Source: Allacma fusca (taxonomy: Eukaryota; Arthropoda; Collembola; Symphypleona; Sminthuridae). From it: a stretch of 64,000 nucleotides of DNA. The notes below the pieces were generated by a model. It worked only from the letters and a program-made list of their open reading frames with translations, was not told the DNA's origin and searched no databases. Below, one piece after another: positions 1 to 11,000 of this stretch. The translations under genes were made by a program, and so were the position numbers. The DNA is taken from assembly GCA_947179485.1 (NCBI GenBank), contig OX359246.1, forward strand, positions 41,147,632 to 41,211,631, read 5' to 3'. Position 1 is the first letter of the stretch. Each line of letters opens with the position of its first letter.

Positions 1-343
1 GTGCTCCTTTCGCATACTATACTCGTATATTGTATATATGTACATAGTTACACCCCACTGTATCCATACTATAGTTTAATTTTACAGGGGAAAATGTTAC
101 AAACAGTCGACTCTCCCTATAGAGTCACTCGTCCCATTCTGTCACTTTGGGTTTCGCCCAAGCTGATGTATGTATGTACATAATAATTACTATCTTTATA
201 TTGTCACTCGGTATTGTGTGGGCTGCTTTATAACATCTTATTTTTCCAGACCTGGGCTTCTTTTCTTAGCATAACCTTATTTGCGTCCCTGGGTAAAAAA
301 GTTTCTCTCATTAGATATTTTGACAACCAGTGGCGCTGTGGGC
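1..343. other. intergenic, no gene seen
   Basis: No convincing coding exon is visible. The stretch ends with the 8-bp CTGTGGGC (336-343), which is the left target-site duplicate of the transposable element that follows. Confidence 0.6.
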
Positions 344-1318
344 TAGAGCTTCCTTCGGGTTTCCGAAATCCTGATGTTCCGTGTTCGGAAACGGAACGGA
401 ACAATTTCGGAACATTCTTTTTGGTTCCGTCATTGAATCGGGACAAAACCGGAACATGAGCACTTGTACCGATGATATTGGGACCGGGATGGTTCAGAGC
501 ATCGGTACGAAAAATTTCCCATATAATTTATGTCATTGGAAAGCGGAATTGTTCTGTTCCGCTCCGAACCGATCCCGGTACAATTTCTGAAGTGACGCGC
601 CATCGTTCAACTAGAATAGAAACACAGTTCTTAACGCTCTGGCTTGTAAGCAGTTTTTTGCCAAAATAACGAAATTGGATGAACACAGCAAATGCTCATG
701 AAGCTCGCGAAGCTGTAGATATGTAACGCGAGTATCGTTTTCCATGAAAATTAACAGAACAACTAATTTTGTTTAATAAACACGGGCATGGGCGATTTTT
801 CTCGAAATGAAAATTCTGGAATAGAAATAATTAGCAGCAATGAAGCAAACTTGCAGGAAATTAACACTGTTAGGTCATTAAAGTCCACACGCTACAAATT
901 TTTATTGCTAAAAAATAATTAATATATAATACTGCACAGTAGTTCTTTTTATATGGCCTAATTCCTAATTATTATTTTATATAATTAAATAATAGCATTC
1001 CCTAGCATCCAATCTATTAAAAGTATATCATGTACATATATTAAGTTTCCAGTAATTTGTACACGCATTTCACGTATATGTTGTGAAAAATTCCGGGATA
1101 TTTCGGAACGGGTTCGGAACGGAATAACTAGCATAATACGGAACGGAACACAACCTGTAACGGAAAAAATACTTTACTTCTCTGTTCCGAACGGTGTCAG
1201 TTTAAATGTTCCGATGTCCCGACAGCCGAACCGGAACCGGGAACAATATTATTTGTAGGTTTCGGAACGGAACGGAATTTCCTACGGAACAAAAATGTTG
1301 AACACATTAGAAGCTCTA
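344..1318. mobile_element. non-autonomous hAT-like element (975 bp)
   Basis: The ends are inverted: the left starts TAGAGCTTC and the right ends GAAGCTCTA. The element is flanked by an exact 8-bp direct repeat, CTGTGGGC, at 336-343 and 1319-1326. Eight-base target duplications and YAGRG-type termini are typical of the hAT superfamily. Subterminal regions (about 360-600 and 1090-1290) are packed with variants of GGAACGGAAC in both orientations, as expected for clustered transposase-binding sites. No transposase-like reading frame is present, so movement would depend on an enzyme encoded elsewhere. Superfamily assignment is inference from the duplication length and termini. Confidence 0.85.
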
Positions 1319-1775
1319 CTGTGGGCTTTCCAGGATTTATCCAACACGGGTCCCTACGTAGAGATTTCCGGGCATGACACAACCAATGTCAAACTAATGT
1401 TGAATAATTTGCTTCGAAGGATTTATTTATTTGTTGTAACTCCATAACGTTTCCAGTACATTGTCACGTTTTGGAAGATTTATCTTTGACTTTATACAGA
1501 GCCCATTGTAGTGGGAAGGTTTACTGTTAATGTTCATACACACTTATATATAATTTAAATTTCAACGTATGCACTATATTCATATGTTAATTGAGTATTG
1601 AAGCTAATACTTTTTAAGAGTGGCGATGACAAACGTTTGATAAGATTAAAACGCTACTTGAGTACTACCACCGAGAATGGTAAATCAATGCTTACAGTTA
1701 CATATGCATATATAACATATGAATTTATGATGCCGATCCAACCCGTTCGAATCACTTGATGTAACTTCTGAGGAA
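1319..1775. other. intergenic upstream of the first membrane-protein gene
   Basis: Carries the right target duplicate (1319-1326) and then AT-rich sequence without a recognisable exon, leading into the TATA box at 1776. Confidence 0.5.
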
Positions 1776-1811
1776 TATAAATACTTTAATTCGATCAGAA
1801 CTGATTCTCAG
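1776..1811 (+). promoter_or_regulatory. TATA box and initiator-like TCAG
   Basis: TATAAATA at 1776-1783 is followed by TCAG at 1795-1798 and again at 1808-1811. The second is about 32-34 bases downstream of the TATA box, near the usual start distance. The first ATG of the gene is at 1887, giving a short leader of roughly 77 bases. Confidence 0.55.
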
Positions 1812-1886
1812 CCCCTAAGTGACGGAAAAAATTCAGAGCAAAATAACTCTTGTTTCAAATCTCATTAAAACGCGACTTGCTATCAA

Positions 1887-2742
1887 ATGGGATCAACATT
1901 TGCAAGATCCCCTATAGTGTTTATTGCATTTGTGTTATCTTTGCAGATACATTTTGGCAAAGCTAAAAATGATTGTGAATGGGATCACGATCACTTCATC
2001 TGTGAGTGGGAGAATGATGACAAGTAAGTTTTTATAACATTATTGTTTATTACTTTTTAAGGATTTTAAAAATTCCTTCACTACAAGGAATCCAACTTTT
2101 ACCTTTCCAGTTCGGACATAATTGACAGGGCTGCAATAGCAGTTGCGATAGTCATTATTGCGATCATCTCCTTCTGCTGCTGTTGCTACTGCCGCTGTTG
2201 TCCAATTCACAAAAGTATGCACCGTAATCGACAAGGATCACAACATCAATTGTATCCCATGGGTATGTATTATCATTGAAATTAGTAATTATTACTAAAT
2301 TATTACCATTAATGAACAATAACTCTTAACCATCTAAAACAATGAGTAAATCCAAAATATGGAGTTATTCCAAATGTATATTTATTTTACAGGTCCCCAA
2401 GGGCAGCCTGCCTACCCCCAGCAAGGTTATGCAAACTATTCTGTTTCCGTTGAAGCATATCCTGAAGCTCCGCCTCCTTACGCTCATCTAGATTACTCCA
2501 TCCCCCCTGTGACCATTGAAGCACATCCTGAAGAACCCCCTCCGTACCCTCATCAAGATTACCCCATCCCCTCAGTGTCCATTGAAGCACATCCTGAAGA
2601 ACCGCCTCCTTACTCTCATCAAGATTACTCCAACGACGGTGTTCCACATCAAGAAAATCCTCAAGTACCTCAATACCCTGTGAATAATGAAGCTGGAACT
2701 CCTCATCCTGATCCCGCATCAGTTGCACCAGAACCTATTTAA
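1887..2742 (+). CDS. small single-pass membrane protein with PPPY repeats
   Basis: Three exons, 1887-2023, 2111-2262 and 2393-2742, join with intron phases 2 and 1 to give 212 residues. Residues 1-25 look like a signal peptide. A short acidic segment with two cysteines follows, then a transmembrane helix at about residues 51-65 running straight into a cysteine-rich stretch (CCCCYCRCC) that could be palmitoylated. The C-terminal exon is rich in proline and tyrosine and holds three 22-residue repeats, each with PPPY, the classic ligand of WW domains such as those in NEDD4-type ubiquitin ligases. The architecture resembles Shisa/CYYR1/WBP1-type adaptors, but the ectodomain has too few cysteines for a Shisa domain, so no family is claimed. 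The gene at 3814-4438 has the same exon plan and is probably its paralogue. The antisense reading frame over exon 3 is a by-product of the repeats. Confidence 0.8.
2443..2640 (+). repeat. three in-frame 66-bp repeats encoding PPPY
   Basis: Units at 2443-2508, 2509-2574 and 2575-2640 each encode 22 residues with the core EAHPEEPPPY or a close variant followed by (A/P/S)H(L/Q)DY. Units two and three are most alike. The exact 66-bp period keeps the frame open and indicates internal tandem duplication. Confidence 0.9.
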
Positions 2743-3813
2743 ACTAAAGCCATACTCAGCATATTTCTATTAATTTATCCTTCCATCGCTTGGTTTGGGA
2801 TTTTGGACACCAATATTTTATTAAATAACTTTGACCGGCTTACTCTACAAAAGAAGAAGATTTTACATTCCAAAAAGCGGACAACCACATACAAAACATG
2901 GAAGAAGCCATGATTGTAAAAAAAAAATGACGCTGAAAAATCCCGATGTACTAGATCTCTAATAGATTTTCAATTTTCTCTCTTTTAAATAATAGCAATC
3001 CCTTATATGATTATTATAAGTCTTAAACTATTTTGTAAATGGGGGTTTCCGGCGGGACCGATGAAGTCCTTTCCTTGTAAATATCTGCACATATCTCTGA
3101 TTAGGGGTAGCGGATCCCTTGAAATCGAATTTTGCTGCGAAAACACGCCATATCGGTATACAAAAATATCTCTTTAAAAGCGAACATACTTGGACCTATT
3201 TCCATTACGATCAAAGTAGGCAATTTTAATTATTAGTACATTATTGTTGATTTTAAGAGTTCGTTTACATATAGGGGGTCACTGGTGTAATTTAAATTTT
3301 TAATGTTCTTATAATTTTTTACATTCTGATATATAGATCTGATATATATCTGTTCACAAATATTTTAAAGTATGATCATAAAGAAATTGACAATATTATT
3401 GTACTTATGTTCACTATTTCTTATTACATTTGCCCAATAATAAAGCATTTATTAGCGGTATTTATTACTAGGATAGTTTTTCGCAAGCTCCCACTCATGC
3501 AAAATTATAATTATATATAATTGTAATGACACTTCATAGTACAGCGTTCCATATTCATTCTGTATGTTCTGATAGCACTGCGTAGTTTCCTATGTATCAG
3601 ACTGCTGATAGTGAGTTTATTAATCCTGACTTAGCAAGGCCCACATAAATAGAGATAAGATAACAATGTTTCACTTGTTAGGATAACCCATGGGCAATAA
3701 GAGTCACTCACGCAATATCAGATCAGAAGAGCCATTGCCTACGATGTATTATTGAGTGGAAAATTACGAATCTGACGTGTATTTTCTATGGCATAAATTT
3801 TAACTGCAGGACA
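2743..3813. other. intergenic between the two membrane-protein genes
   Basis: AT-rich, with no recognisable exon. ATTAAA at about 2820 and AATAAA at about 3436 are candidate poly(A) signals for the upstream gene. CATAAATAG near 3646 is a weak TATA candidate for the downstream gene. Confidence 0.45.
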
Positions 3814-4438
3814 ATGCCAAGATTCCGCGTTTGCAGGAAATTGGTTGCATTTACAATTAGTTTATTATTTATTTTTAGTGAATATCCAAGCCTAACAGGA
3901 GCGAGTGATTGTGACTCGGAGGAAAATGCAAGTTCCTGCCCCCCTCACGAGGATGATAGTGGACTTAGTGGGTAAGATTTAAACTTTTGAAAGCATTTTG
4001 TTCTTTAGGGTGATTTCTATTGGTCTATTTATATCTATCAATATGGTTCTGAACTCAGCTCTGGGCTAGCAATAACCATGTTTATTATAATTGCGGCTGC
4101 GTTGGTCATCGTGGGCTGTGGTTGGCTCTGCGCAATGATGGGGAACTTTGATTTGTTCTCATCTTCTGATGGGTACCTGCGCGTTCCACTCAATTCGGAA
4201 GAAAATACAGGTGATTATTGGGTTGCGTACAGTAAAATCAGATATCTGATTTTCTTTGTTAATTGAATGTGTGTTAACTAACAATATAATCGAAATTTTC
4301 AAGTGTCAATTATAAACTAATTTTTTCTCAAACTAGATTTTTCTCAATCTATGGAATCCATTTGAAACAGAATTATCGGAGGTTGAGGGGTGTGTTCCAA
4401 CTGAAGCAGATGAGTCAATGCTGTTCATTGTTCACTAA
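3814..4438 (+). CDS. small single-pass membrane protein, paralogue of the 1.9-kb gene
   Basis: Exons 3814-3971, 4059-4210 and 4371-4438 give 125 residues. A hydrophobic signal peptide (about 1-30) precedes a short acidic ectodomain with two cysteines (DCDSEENASSC), then a transmembrane helix (MFIIIAAALVIVGCGWLCAMM) and a short cytoplasmic tail ending FIVH. Intron phases (2, then 1) and the middle-exon length (152 nt) are identical to those of the gene at 1887-2742, so the two are best read as diverged tandem duplicates. This copy lacks the PPPY tail. An alternative acceptor at about 4336 would give a different short tail (ten residues to TGA), and retention of intron 2 would end at 4266, so the C-terminus is the least certain part. 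No function can be named. Confidence 0.65.
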
Positions 4439-6362
4439 GTCACGTCATGGTTTTATTTATTTAATATTTTAAAAATAAGCAAGCAGTTTGTATAAATATT
4501 TATGTACTAGTAATTGTATATGATTATCTGAAATCGCATATTTCTGCATTCCTGATTCCATCAAATTTTCCAGAGGAAACTCACTGTCCTGTTTCCTGAT
4601 GGAAATGACGTATTTTAGGCGTAATGGCATTAAAACGCTTAATGTGCGTACAGATGACATTCAGTACTATTTGTCTTTAGAAGCCTTGAAGTTTTTACCG
4701 AATTATATATATATTTCTTGTATGTGCCACAAATAAAGGGACTAATTGTGGATGGGTTTGTACTCATCAAAGGCTTTAATCAAGCTCCTGAATTTTGTAT
4801 TACGTTGTGATATTTCGTAGTAATTTTACAACAGAATGATTAAAAAAAATATGTACAGCAACTTTCTGACAGTTGAAATTTCCCTTGTAATGTTTTTCCA
4901 CAAAATTAATTTCTAACACCAGCTCATACGTAGACATAAAGTAGTTTAATTATGACTGATTCCAGTTGAAAGACTTCAACGATTTTTTACGATAGGAATT
5001 CTAAGCGGAAGGCATTTATAATGGGTTTCATTAAAAGTCCATTATTTTTTGTACAGCTAAGGCAATTTTCACGATTTTTTACGGTCGCAATTTGGAGCTG
5101 TGGGTATTAAATATGACTATTATACGAATCAGAAGTATTTCTACGGGGTGACCCCAGTAGCTTGTGTTTGTACATACGTACAGTGTTGTCTCATTAATGA
5201 TCAAGTGAACATCGCTACAATACAAACATGCGGTTCAATAATATTATATTGTATATATATATACATAATTATATATTCAGAGTTTTGCACAAACAAATTG
5301 TTTCCAATTTTGATCTGATTGCAATGTTTATGTATGCAAAAGTGGGCAAATTTTAGAAGTAACTTTAACAAAATGAAACCGTAGATAATTCTAAATAATT
5401 TATTTTATTTTAATAACATTTCAGGTAAGTTTTAAAAATCGAAAATGTACATTAAACTCTACTATATGTGCAGATTGCGTCTCAAAGTTAGGTTTTTTAA
5501 ACTAAGGAAGTAACTACAATTTACCTTAGTTTTGGATTTACTGGTTTAAAGAAAAATTTTAGTCTGCAACTCTGTATAGGTGTTCAGACAGATAAGAAAT
5601 CCAAATCGTAATTCATGTTTTCCACCTCATCTTCGGTCTCGGCTGGTAAAAACAGCAGTGCATCAACAAAAATTAAGTCTTGCTTTTTTAGAAAGGTAAT
5701 CATTGAACATTATTTAATCTTCAGTTTAGCAATTGCCCATACAGTGAACAGCCAACTTTAGTAATATCTATTTTATACTTGATTTGAGTGAATCTATATT
5801 CAATGTATTGACTGCAACCAAATAATGTGAGTCACACTGTATAAAGTACGCTTAAAATCCCCACAACTGTTCTTGGTCTACAATAAAACGAAATGGTTTG
5901 AGTGAACTGGAATTGGTTCTAAAATAACCATTATTAGTACGTAGAAATTGAGGTCAAATAAGATGTCCACAATAGCCTAGTATTCCCCACTTCCTTGTAA
6001 AGTTTTAATCAAAAAGGCATGCGATGTGAGACTAATTATGAGAGCTTGTAGTTCTCAATTCGATAGGGTTTAGAAATTACGCGCGCTACTGTAATATGCA
6101 TATATACTGTATCAGCCTTTAATTGTAAGTACAAGGTTCACGTAAACGTTTACCTCGTCTGACTCGTAGTAAGAAAAACCATACAATATTGGATTCCCTT
6201 CTGGTTTGTAGCAAATTCTTTTCCAGATCTTCTAAATTCCTTTTCCTTGACTGACAACGGGTCATAAACGGGAGTTCAACAATAGTTTATTCCCACAAAA
6301 CATTTTTAAGAAGCCATATTTTGGAGAGAATTTCATGGAATTTCCAGACAAAGTTCCCTGAC
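4439..6362. other. intergenic, no gene seen
   Basis: AT-rich sequence without a coding segment I can support. It ends where homology to the second receptor block (14376 onward) begins. Confidence 0.5.
4732..4737 (+). terminator. poly(A) signal AATAAA
   Basis: AATAAA lies about 295 bases after the stop codon of the 3814-4438 gene, on the same strand. Confidence 0.5.
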
Positions 6363-6987
6363 AGTTTACGATGTGGCGAATTCTGTACATGAATGTTATA
6401 AATAAGAAGCAAGGTTGGCAGAAAAACCTCTATATTGAAATTGAGAAAAAGTTAATTTATTTTTGATCTTGATATTTTTGGAATTTTAAAAATATTTTTT
6501 CAAAACACCAGACTTGTAAAGAATTTTACGGGGGTTTCATTATGACCTTATGTCATTTTAGAATATTATATTATTGGGCCCTCCGGAGCCAAGAATATGA
6601 CGCAGGGATATGAACTATATTACAAAACGTTGTCATCAGGAACAGGGATTTTACTTCGTTAAAAACTTCTAGAGTCATTACCATCCTTAACAAATTCATA
6701 CTACAGCACGCCAATCGTAAATAAGCATTTAATACATATGTTCATTTTACACATGACAATTAGTCTACATGGCTCGTATGAGCATTACCTATAGATAAAG
6801 TGAAGGTACCAAAACTCAAAGTTGTTTTGTAGCCATTCGTATAGCCCGAGTTCACGAGACATTTTACTATCACATTTTGTGCATGTGTAAACTTTACCTA
6901 AACTTAAATCGTTCTTAGTCACACGCTTCAATTACTAGATAATAATTATTGCAGATTCGACGTAGTTGTTTTGGATGGCTTCCCAAT

Positions 6988-7999
6988 CAGAGCTGTTTTC
7001 AAGTCATGTCTTTACGCTGACCCGACCATGGACTTGACTTGGAATTGAATATCACGTCCAAAAATATGTTCAACCTGGACTTGATATTTTGACTTGAGAC
7101 TTGAACATGAATTTTCAAATCAGACTCCTTCACGTCATTTATTGCATGACTTGGACATGAATAGGACTTGGAATGTGTGGTGTCAAATGACGTGACTTGA
7201 TCATGACTTGAGACGTGACTTGATCATGACATGAACATGGGACTCATGTTATTAATCATTAAATGATTAAAGTAACAAATAACGTTTAAATATATCAACG
7301 AGTATTAAAAAATATTATGCAATTCAGTCAACCGTTTCTCCTAAAACTTTTTATCGACAGCTTCAGCTCGAACTTGATCAAAATTCTGCAATTTGGATTT
7401 TAATCTTAGTCATGCCTTTAAACACATGCACAGCTGAATAGTTACATCCATCATTGACAGTCTTTTTTGGGTTAAAAGACCGGTTCCCATTGAAAATAAT
7501 TAAAAATTTCATTGGAATTCCAGTTGAAGACACACTTAAATAGCCCATTAATGTTTGTCCATCCTAACACTACACTTGTAACGACAGACAAACCTCTAAT
7601 AAAAAACGCTTTCTCAAAGGCTTAAGGCTCCTTGATAGTTCCTGCGAATCTTAGTCAATGTTTCAGTAACCGTAGAGAGTGCGACTTCTGTAGGAATTTG
7701 CAACACTGGAGTAAACGTCAACTGCTCGTTTAGACATGGGAATTGAACTTGAGGAGTCAAGTCATTTCTCAAGTCAGGTCATGTCGTTTAACTTGAACAT
7801 GAAATAGACTTGGTTGTCAAGTCTTTTAGAAGAACATGGACTTGAATAGACTTGAACATGAGTTCGTGTTCAAATTTCGTTACGGAATTGATCCTCTACT
7901 TGAAACTTCAAGTCAACATTTTCGTTTGCACGAACATGACTTGGACTTGGGACTTGACTTGAATGAGCCAAGACAGACATGGACTTGAAAACAGCTCTG
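6988..7999. mobile_element. non-autonomous hAT-like element (1012 bp) inserted in copy A
   Basis: Terminal inverted repeats start CAGAGCTGTTTTCAAGTC on both strands (18 matching bases, then a one-base offset followed by ATGTCT). The element is flanked by exact 8-bp duplicates TTCCCAAT at 6980-6987 and 8000-8007. The interior near both ends is dense in ACTTGA/TCAAGT and GAACATG variants, a probable array of binding sites. There is no transposase frame. The matching place in copy B (15009-15016, TTCCCAAC) holds only one target sequence and no element, so this insertion came after the duplication. Confidence 0.93.
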
Positions 8000-8653
8000 T
8001 TCCCAATAGTACTATGCAAACACAGGAACACACAAAATTCCAAACACAAGATTGTATCCTCGTTGTGTAAGAAGCTCCTAATAAATCACTATACAAAACA
8101 ATGGTGCAATTTTCCGGCGTAATTGTTAAAATTCCCCAAGCATTTTCACAAGAAATAAACAATAAAGACAGTACAAAACATAGAAATAAACATTAGGACA
8201 ACAATAAGTGAAATAAATAACTACCAGGTGTTGTTTTTTCAGTTCAATCAAATCAACACGGAAGATATCTGGGGGATAATAATAGTTTACCGAAACATTT
8301 TACTAACAATAATTCTGTAAACCTTTATGTTCAGAATCGTAATAAAACGATTCGTAAGGCATTTTGAGCGATGTAGTGTTATGTGTATTCTGGATTACAA
8401 ATTAGAATTTATATAAAAGATTCATACTGTACAGATTTTTTCGTGTCTGGATTTCTCTTGATGATGCATGGTTCAATTGGCAACTATGAAACTACGAACA
8501 TGTATGAAGCATTGCTCGTGTCCGTTTGAATGCCGAAGTACAAAATAATTAAAATTGAAATATCCAAAACAAATTGGACCTTAATATGTATGCGAATGAG
8601 ACAGCTATAATAAAAGTCTTCGTAGGGTTTCATTAGTCATTTGATTGACATGA

Positions 8654-8680
8654 TAGAAAGAAAACCTGTTTTCAACTCAG
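8654..8680 (+). promoter_or_regulatory. decayed TATA region of receptor copy A
   Basis: The sequence TAGAAAG at 8654 aligns to TATAAAG of copy B (17058), with T changed to G. The downstream initiator-like TCAG at 8677-8680 is kept. This could weaken transcription of an already frameshifted gene. Confidence 0.5.
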
Positions 8681-8805
8681 TTCAACCAGTAATTTCAACA
8701 AAAGGCTTTATAGTAATCTTAACTATAGTTAAATTATAAGCAAAATAGTCCGCGTCAATGACCTAACCTGCAGAACAGCTAGTGCAAATAATCCTGTCGT
8801 CCGTC

Positions 8806-10551
8806 ATGTCCTTGGATAAACTTTTTGAAACTTACGGGAAAATAGTTAATGCAGGGTTCAAATTTGGGTTCACATGCTATTACTGGGACAAAGCTAAAAA
8901 GGAGTTGTGCTACAGTCATTCTAGCATCCGGCGGGTTATATTTAATATGTATATGAAGATCTTAGTGACCTACAAGATTTTTCTTGTTCTAAGAAGTATA
9001 CAAACTCTAGGTTGGGAAGAGAACGATGCTTACACGAAAGTCACGGTCATTTATTTTGTGGGGGGATTCATGGCCTACGCAGTCAATGAAATAGTCATAC
9101 TCAATAGCGTTGGGATTTTTGAGCGTCTCGTTAACAATTCAGTGAGTATTGGGTACCAGTTTTTTCGTAAGTGTCTGCATCTTTTCCACATTTTCTAATC
9201 TTTCTAGTGCACTACAGCTAATATGACACTTTATATGTATGTACATACACAGGGTTGCACTTGAAATTATAATAAAATTGTAAAATCTGAACTCCAGAGA
9301 ATCTTCATACTATTTCCTTCCGGCATCAAATTCAGGTCAATTTTCCTTGTCTTTTTTAGTCATTATCGAAATTTGAATTCGTAGGTAGGGCTCAAAATGA
9401 CGGGTGTATTCATGTTGACATTTTGCGACTTTTCTGTTGGATGGGATAAAATCCAGAGAGTTATCCAATATGTTGTAATTTATATTAAACTGTTTTAACT
9501 CCATTTTATTTTTAAAAGGTGAAGTACCATCAGCAACAGTGCGAAAGCATAAGAACTTCCTCTGGCTAATGAGGTTATGGACGTTTGTTTTTGTTTTCAT
9601 TGGGATTACTAGTCTGAGGAAAGTATTTAAAAATCCCGCATTGCCCCTCTGATGACGTCTTTGTTTCCACATCCGGCGGGCTTACCCTTTAAAACAAAAT
9701 TCCTTATAGCGTGCTACCATTTTTGTATTTTAGGATCTCATTCTTACATGCTCATCTTAAATGGAATAACTGTCGTCCTCTTTGCTTTCATTAGCATTAA
9801 CATAACCATGGGTGTAAGGTAAATTGTGGAATTTTTGCAAATAAATTGTACATTATGTGACTATATATGAATCTTGGAAATTGAAACGATTTGTCTGGTC
9901 AGCCTCCATGACCACTGTAATCAGAATTGCTTACCAGCGGGAAACAAATTTTGAAAAACAAAAAAAATATTTGGAAAATCATGGGGGGAATATTTTTTTC
10001 CTTTTCTTCTTTTAAGGGCTGCCAATCGTTTCTTGATAAGTAATGTTAGACAAGTATTGTTTATGTTCTGTTTTATATTGAAATATAGATACAGCCCAAG
10101 TACGAGTCAATCTCAAGCCAAGGAGCACAATTTATTTGTCAAATACCACAGCTTTCTGTCAGTGCTTCAGCAGCACTTCAATGCTGTTTTTGGTAAATGG
10201 ACACTTGGTAACATTGTGGCATCATCCGGTGGGATTTGTGTTAATACGTTCCTCTGCGTTTCCCATCTGCACTCACCACTTCGATCATTCATTGTAGCTG
10301 CGATGGGATGCTTCGTGTTACTAAATATGTACAACAGTCTAGGGCAGCTGTACGAGCAGTCAAAGGAGACCTTATTTTCCTGGAGAATCGGTACAAGATT
10401 CAGTGAGCTCCAGAAGTTCCATAGAGCCTGCAGGCCACTCAAGGTGTGCGTCGGTAGTTTCTTTTTTGCGGATAGGTCACTGTTGCTAACGATATTGGCT
10501 ATAATTTTGGGGAATTCGGCAAGCATGATACTTACATTTCAGTACGAATAG
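8806..10551 (+). pseudogene. gustatory-receptor-like gene, copy A, frameshifted
   Basis: Exons 8806-9166, 9519-9818 and 10089-10551 correspond one-to-one to the intact copy at 17196-18969, with the same splice sites and phases. Exon 2 is 300 nt instead of 301: a run of four C at 9644-9647 matches five C at 18027-18031 in copy B. The loss moves the frame to a TGA at 9650-9652, after residues NPALPL, so the third to seventh helices would be mostly lost. Outside this site the encoded residues remain very similar to copy B, so inactivation is recent, or the deletion is a sequencing or assembly slip in a homopolymer. The TATA box is also altered. The ATG at 8806 is chosen because it matches copy B and no earlier in-frame ATG exists. 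Family reasoning is given under copy B. Confidence 0.8.
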
Positions 10552-10981
10552 ATGAAGCATTTTAAAGAGGGTGGAAAAAACTATCCGTTAAATATTTACG
10601 AAGATGTTATTTAAGCATTTGCTATTCGATTTTGGATTGCCGTAGTACTTGTGTAGTCTTTCTTGCACATACATACGTACATATAAACATGTTTGTTTGT
10701 TTTAATCTGGCGATTTTGTAATTATCGGAGCATTGAATGATTTTCTTATTTCGCTCTAACTTCAGTGTATCTCTATCAGGAATGACTGTACTGCGATATA
10801 CTAAACCAGTTTTAATTGCTAGGAACATATTTTTCCCGGATTCCAATAATTGTGTTACTATTATTTGGATTGATTAAAAATTTACAGCCAAGCTGCTAAT
10901 TGAGACGATACTGTTGCTCAGTAGTAAAATGATTATGGATGTTACTACAACTCCATTATTTTAGTTTCTATCAAAATTATC

Positions 10982-10987
10982 AATAAA
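10982..10987 (+). terminator. poly(A) signal AATAAA, copy A
   Basis: AATAAA about 430 bases after the stop, conserved at the matching place in copy B (19382-19387). Confidence 0.5.
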
Positions 10988-11000
10988 TGACTGATTCTGT

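Larger units (their letters stand above)
6363..11000 (+). repeat. segmental tandem duplication, copy A
   Basis: From about 6363 (the stretch TGTGGCGAATTCTGT) to just past AATAAA at 10987, this block can be followed against 14376-19400 in the same orientation, through upstream DNA, promoter, three exons, both introns and the 3' flank. Without the 1012-bp hAT-like insertion and its 8-bp duplicate the block is about 3.6 kb, the same as copy B without its own insertion. Borders are approximate because flanking similarity fades gradually. Confidence 0.85.

Noticed and set aside
2387..2728. 113-codon open frame on the minus strand
   Set aside because: It lies antisense to the PPPY-repeat exon and is open only because of the repeat; the plus-strand reading has splice sites and family-like features.
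4336..4366. Alternative acceptor for exon 3 of the 3814-4438 gene
   Set aside because: In frame and possible, but gives only ten residues to TGA; kept as an alternative rather than the main model.
10021..10088. Earlier acceptor (near 10018) for the third exon of receptor copies A and B
   Set aside because: In frame, but the later acceptor at 10088 (18506 in copy B) gives an exon start that matches copy C.
10167..10526. 119-codon minus-strand frame, with a 138-codon counterpart at 18585-19001
   Set aside because: Antisense shadow of the third receptor exon; conserved between copies only because the sense exon is.
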